Below are positions 61,671 through 64,000 of a stretch of 64,000 nucleotides of DNA, one piece after another. The notes below the pieces were generated by a model. It saw only the letters and a program-made list of their open reading frames with translations, was not told where the DNA came from and ran no database searches. The first letter of the stretch is position 1. Every line of letters starts with the position of its first letter. The translations under genes were made by a program, and so were the position numbers. This DNA comes from Allokutzneria sp. A3M-2-11 16 (GTDB lineage: Bacteria > Actinomycetota > Actinomycetes > Mycobacteriales > Pseudonocardiaceae): assembly GCF_024213555.1 (NCBI RefSeq), contig NZ_JANAVO010000001.1:1550001-1614000 (forward strand). The letters are read 5' to 3'.

Positions 61671-62678
61671 GTGGACAAATGGGTGATTCTCATCGCCGGA
61701 TCGGTGATCTCACTGGCGGCGATCTCGCTATTGCTGCTCGGGTGGCTCCGGCACCGGCAGGGGCTGCTGCTGACCGGAACGGTGTTCGCGGCGATCGGGC
61801 TGTTGTGCCTGGTAGGAGGCTGGTTGCTGATCGCGGACCCGCGGTCGGGACCGACCGAGGCGATCAAGACCGGAGGGCTCGCCGGGGGTGCCGTCGTCGC
61901 GCTCTACGCGCTCTGGCTCAACGACAGAAAGCGCCGCGCGGAGGAGGACCGCAACGATCACGACCGCGAGCGCGTCTCGGACGAACGCTTCGCCAGAGCG
62001 GTCGAGATGCTGGGCAACGAGGCCGACCAAGTACGGGTCGGAGCCCTCCATGCGCTTGCGGGCCTGGCAAAGAGCAGACCGGATTACACGCAGACCGTGC
62101 TCGACATCATCTGCTCCTACCTCCGCCGTCCGTTCGAGCACTCGTCCTTCGAGAGGCGCCCCGACGAACCGCATCGGTACCTGCCCAAGCCCGAGGAGCG
62201 GGACCCGGACACCGACCGCGAACGCCAGGTCCGGGAGACCGCGCAACGGCTGATCCACGACCTCCTGCCGAAGCGGGACACCGAGGGCCCGACCTACGAC
62301 CTGGACCTGACCGGCGCCAAGCTCGAATACCTGGAGCTGAGCAACCTGCGCATCGGCAGGCTGGTCGCGCGGTACACGCACTTCATGGGCATCACGCGCT
62401 GGCAGGGGGCCGAGTTCGGCAAGGAGGTCCTGCTCACCAACGCCGTCTTCCACGGCCGGGCGGAGCTGCACCACGCGAAGTTCCGCAACGGGATCTCGTT
62501 GCTGGCCACCAGGTTCGACCGCGAGCTCAGCATCCACCACGCTCTGGTCGAGCAGTGGGCGGACTTCCGCGTCGAGGCCCCGCTGATCCGGCACGAGGAG
62601 CTCACCTTCGGGAAGCTGGACCGCCTCCAACTGCCGGAGGGGTGGCGGGTCGAGGACGGCAAGCTGATCATCCCGTGA
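61671..62678 (+). CDS. membrane-anchored pentapeptide-repeat-type protein
   Basis: About 335 residues. Two membrane helices (VILIAGSVISLAAISLLLLGW and GLLLTGTVFAAIGLLCLVGGWLLIA) are followed by a third hydrophobic stretch and a basic region. The cytoplasmic domain has FARAVEMLGNEADQVRVGALHALAGLAKSRPDYTQTVLDIICSYLR, the HEAT-like lead-in common before actinobacterial pentapeptide repeats, then irregular A(D/E)LxxxxF-like coils (DLTGAKLEYLELSNLRIGRL, GAEFGKEVLLTNAVFHGRAELHHAKF). GTG 61671 is chosen; ATG 61614 is possible and neither has a good SD. Function unknown. Confidence 0.75.
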   Translation: MDKWVILIAGSVISLAAISLLLLGWLRHRQGLLLTGTVFAAIGLLCLVGGWLLIADPRSGPTEAIKTGGLAGGAVVALYALWLNDRKRRAEEDRNDHDRERVSDERFARAVEMLGNEADQVRVGALHALAGLAKSRPDYTQTVLDIICSYLRRPFEHSSFERRPDEPHRYLPKPEERDPDTDRERQVRETAQRLIHDLLPKRDTEGPTYDLDLTGAKLEYLELSNLRIGRLVARYTHFMGITRWQGAEFGKEVLLTNAVFHGRAELHHAKFRNGISLLATRFDRELSIHHALVEQWADFRVEAPLIRHEELTFGKLDRLQLPEGWRVEDGKLIIP

Positions 62679-63165
62679 CGCGCTCGACCCGCTCCAGCGC
62701 CAGATCCCACGCCAGGTCGGGCACCAGTTCGACGCCGCCCGCGCGCAGGGCCGCGATGTGCCCGTCCCACGCGGGGTGGCGCGTGTGGGCCTCGCTGACC
62801 TGCGGGAGCACCACGACCGGCGTCGCCGAGCCGATCGCTTCGGAGACGGTCGTGAGCGCCTGGTTGTCGCCGAGCCCGAGCGCCAGCTTCGCGACGCTGT
62901 TGGCGGAGGCGGGCGCCCAGAGGTAGCAGTCCACGACGGGGTGCGGGCGCGGTTCGGTGGGCAACCGCGACGCACCCCGCACGGGCAACCCCGTCAGCTC
63001 GCGCAGCACCTCAACCTCGCCCGCCGCCTCGAACCACGTAAAAGCGTTGGGCGTCAACGTGATCGCGACCCTCCACCCCAGCTGCACCGCAGGCTCCACC
63101 ACCCGCTCCCGCACATCGAGCACGCTGAACGTCGCACTGCACATCAACCCCAGAACCCTCTTCAC
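62668..63165 (-). CDS. flavoprotein (HFCD family)
   Basis: A 165-residue FMN-binding-type protein of the Flavoprotein (PF02441) family. GLMCSATFSVLDVRERVVEPAVQLGWRVAITLTPNA is the phosphate-binding first strand and helix; PHPVVDCYLWAPASANSVAKLALGLGDNQALT is the conserved PAxxNTxAKxAxGxxDxL-like motif. Small single-domain members are often decarboxylase-like, but the substrate is unknown. GTG start at 63165. It overlaps the convergent gene by 11 nt. Confidence 0.85.
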   Translation of the reverse strand: MKRVLGLMCSATFSVLDVRERVVEPAVQLGWRVAITLTPNAFTWFEAAGEVEVLRELTGLPVRGASRLPTEPRPHPVVDCYLWAPASANSVAKLALGLGDNQALTTVSEAIGSATPVVVLPQVSEAHTRHPAWDGHIAALRAGGVELVPDLAWDLALERVERVTG

Positions 63166-63268
63166 ATCCCCATCCCAACACCCGCCGCATTACACTCCAC
63201 CCATGCCCTCATGCCCTCCCACCTCGTGGAACACCCACCCAACCCTGGCTTGAGTGGTCCAAACCAAT

Positions 63269-63331
63269 CCCGTTTCGTACTCTTAGCGGGAAAGAGAGCG
63301 CTCCCAAATACGGCTTTGAGTACGAAACGGG
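63269..63331. repeat. inverted repeat with 14-bp CCCGTTTCGTACTC arms
   Basis: CCCGTTTCGTACTC (63269-63282) and GAGTACGAAACGGG (63318-63331) are perfect reverse complements. Between them, 63302-63315 contains CCCAAATACGGCT, which resembles the reverse of the GCCGCRTTTGG motif seen at 50720 and 46795. It lies in the 230-nt gap between the flavoprotein start and the purL terminator; nothing else was seen there. Confidence 0.7.
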
Positions 63332-63333
63332 AA

Positions 63334-63371
63334 AACGGGGCCGCGCTCCGGAGATGGAGGGCGGCCCCGTT
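63334..63371 (-). terminator. purL rho-independent terminator
   Basis: AACGGGGCCGC (63334-63344) pairs with GCGGCCCCGTT (63361-63371), 11 bp, 25 nt after the purL stop. Reading leftward, the stem is followed by TTTTCCCGTTTCG, a reasonable T-tract for this GC content. Confidence 0.75.
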
Positions 63372-63395
63372 CGGGTGCGGCGGTAGTGCGGAGTG

Positions 63396-64000
63396 CTAGT
63401 CGAACAGGGCGGGGAGGGTTCCGGACCACGCGGTGCGGAGCTCGTCCAGCCCGATGCTCGCCACGTCCTGGATGTCCAGGGCCGCGGCGTCCGGGTCGAC
63501 CACGCCGATCTTCGTCCACGGCAGACCGCGCACGGTGCACATGTCGGTGAACCGCAGCTCCTCGCTGCGCGGCACCGCCACGAGCACCCGGCCCGCCGAC
63601 TCGGAGAACAGCATCACGAACGGGTCGGCCCCCGAAGGCAGGACGACGCGCGCGCCGGTCTCGCCGTGCAGGCACGACTCCACGAGGGCCTGCGCGAGAC
63701 CGCCCTCGGAGAGGTCGTGCGCGGCCGAGAGCATGCCGTCGCGGGAGCCCGCCGCGAGGACCTCTCCGAGCAGCTTCTCCCTGGCCAGGTCCACCGCGGG
63801 CGGCTGACCGCCGAGGTGACCGTGCACCACGTGCGCCCACTCGCTGCCGCCGAACTCGTCGCGGGTCTCGCCGAGCAGCAGCAGCGTCTCGCCCGCCTCG
63901 GCGCCGATGCCCGAGGGCAGCCGCCTGCGGACGTCGTCGATGACCCCGAGCACGCCGACCACCGGAGTCGGCAGGATCGCCGTGCTGCCGGTCTGGTTGT
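63396..64000 (-). CDS. purL: phosphoribosylformylglycinamidine synthase, C-terminal part
   Basis: The last about 200 codons of PurL, the large subunit of FGAM synthase; the rest lies beyond 64000. Visible are [89 protein letters not shown] and [14 protein letters not shown], all characteristic of the second AIRS-like half. No glutaminase domain follows, so this is the small-PurL type working with separate PurQ and PurS. It belongs to the same purine block as purF and purM, though 25 kb apart. Confidence 0.95.
   Translation of the reverse strand, partial: NQTGSTAILPTPVVGVLGVIDDVRRRLPSGIGAEAGETLLLLGETRDEFGGSEWAHVVHGHLGGQPPAVDLAREKLLGEVLAAGSRDGMLSAAHDLSEGGLAQALVESCLHGETGARVVLPSGADPFVMLFSESAGRVLVAVPRSEELRFTDMCTVRGLPWTKIGVVDPDAAALDIQDVASIGLDELRTAWSGTLPALFD

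Noticed and set aside
1-64000. CRISPR arrays, insertion sequences, integrases, attachment sites
   Set aside because: No regularly spaced direct repeats, transposase or integrase motifs were seen on either strand.

Overview
The window is high-GC (about 70%) actinobacterial chromosome. GTG starts are frequent, many adjacent genes overlap by 4 nt (GTGA/ATGA), and the gene set (CebR-type cellobiose operon, SigE-family sigma modules, a PF04672 methyltransferase array, an actinobacterial purF-purM neighbourhood) fits Pseudonocardiales. No genus can be fixed from sequence alone. I see no rRNA, tRNA, CRISPR, prophage or insertion sequence.

Layout. 1-11.8 kb holds a myo-inositol catabolic island. A leftward operon iolG-iolE-(binding protein-permease-ATPase)-iolC-aldolase-iolB-iolD is divergent from a LacI-type repressor and an iolA/mmsA-type dehydrogenase, with two GAGCGCTC operators between the arms. 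11.9-19.4 kb is a cello-oligosaccharide island: cebR-cebE-cebF-cebG-bglC followed by two tandem secreted GH6 enzymes, with two perfect CTGGGAGCGCTCCCAG operators flanking the cebE promoter. 19.6-23.7 kb has a SigE-family sigma factor with a partner membrane protein, and a tctCBA tripartite carboxylate transporter. 23.7-32.2 kb has a prenyl-synthase-fold enzyme with degenerate Asp motifs, two tandem membrane diguanylate cyclases, a NarL-type two-component pair and, divergently, a CitA/CitB-type pair. 32.2-35.2 kb has a second sigma module and a secreted alpha/beta hydrolase.

35.3-41.0 kb is a purine block (purM, purF) with a VanZ-like protein, a small secreted protein, an MHS-type transporter and a sterol-carrier-family protein. 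41.2-50.7 kb is a secreted carbohydrate region: Tat-exported beta-helix protein, two GH2 exo-glucosaminidase-like paralogues (the first split by a +1 frameshift in an A5 run), a serine hydrolase and a major-royal-jelly-family protein. 50.7-55.3 kb has HxlR/MFS, an SMP-30-like protein, superoxide dismutase with an SD-masking hairpin, and a glucose-dehydrogenase-like enzyme. 55.3-61.5 kb carries a PAS-GGDEF-EAL protein, a decayed PF04672 methyltransferase and four intact tandem copies. The right edge has a pentapeptide-type membrane protein, a flavoprotein and the 3' part of purL.

The most unusual structure lies between genes. At least two families of long inverted repeats recur here, mostly just past gene 3' ends: one bounded by CGTCTTCAAGTAC, the other built on CCTGAATGAGTCATTCAGG and often accompanied by a GCCGCRTTTGG motif. 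An 11-bp palindrome, TCCACAGTGGA, recurs inside genes far more often than expected. These look like genome-wide repeat systems rather than isolated terminators.
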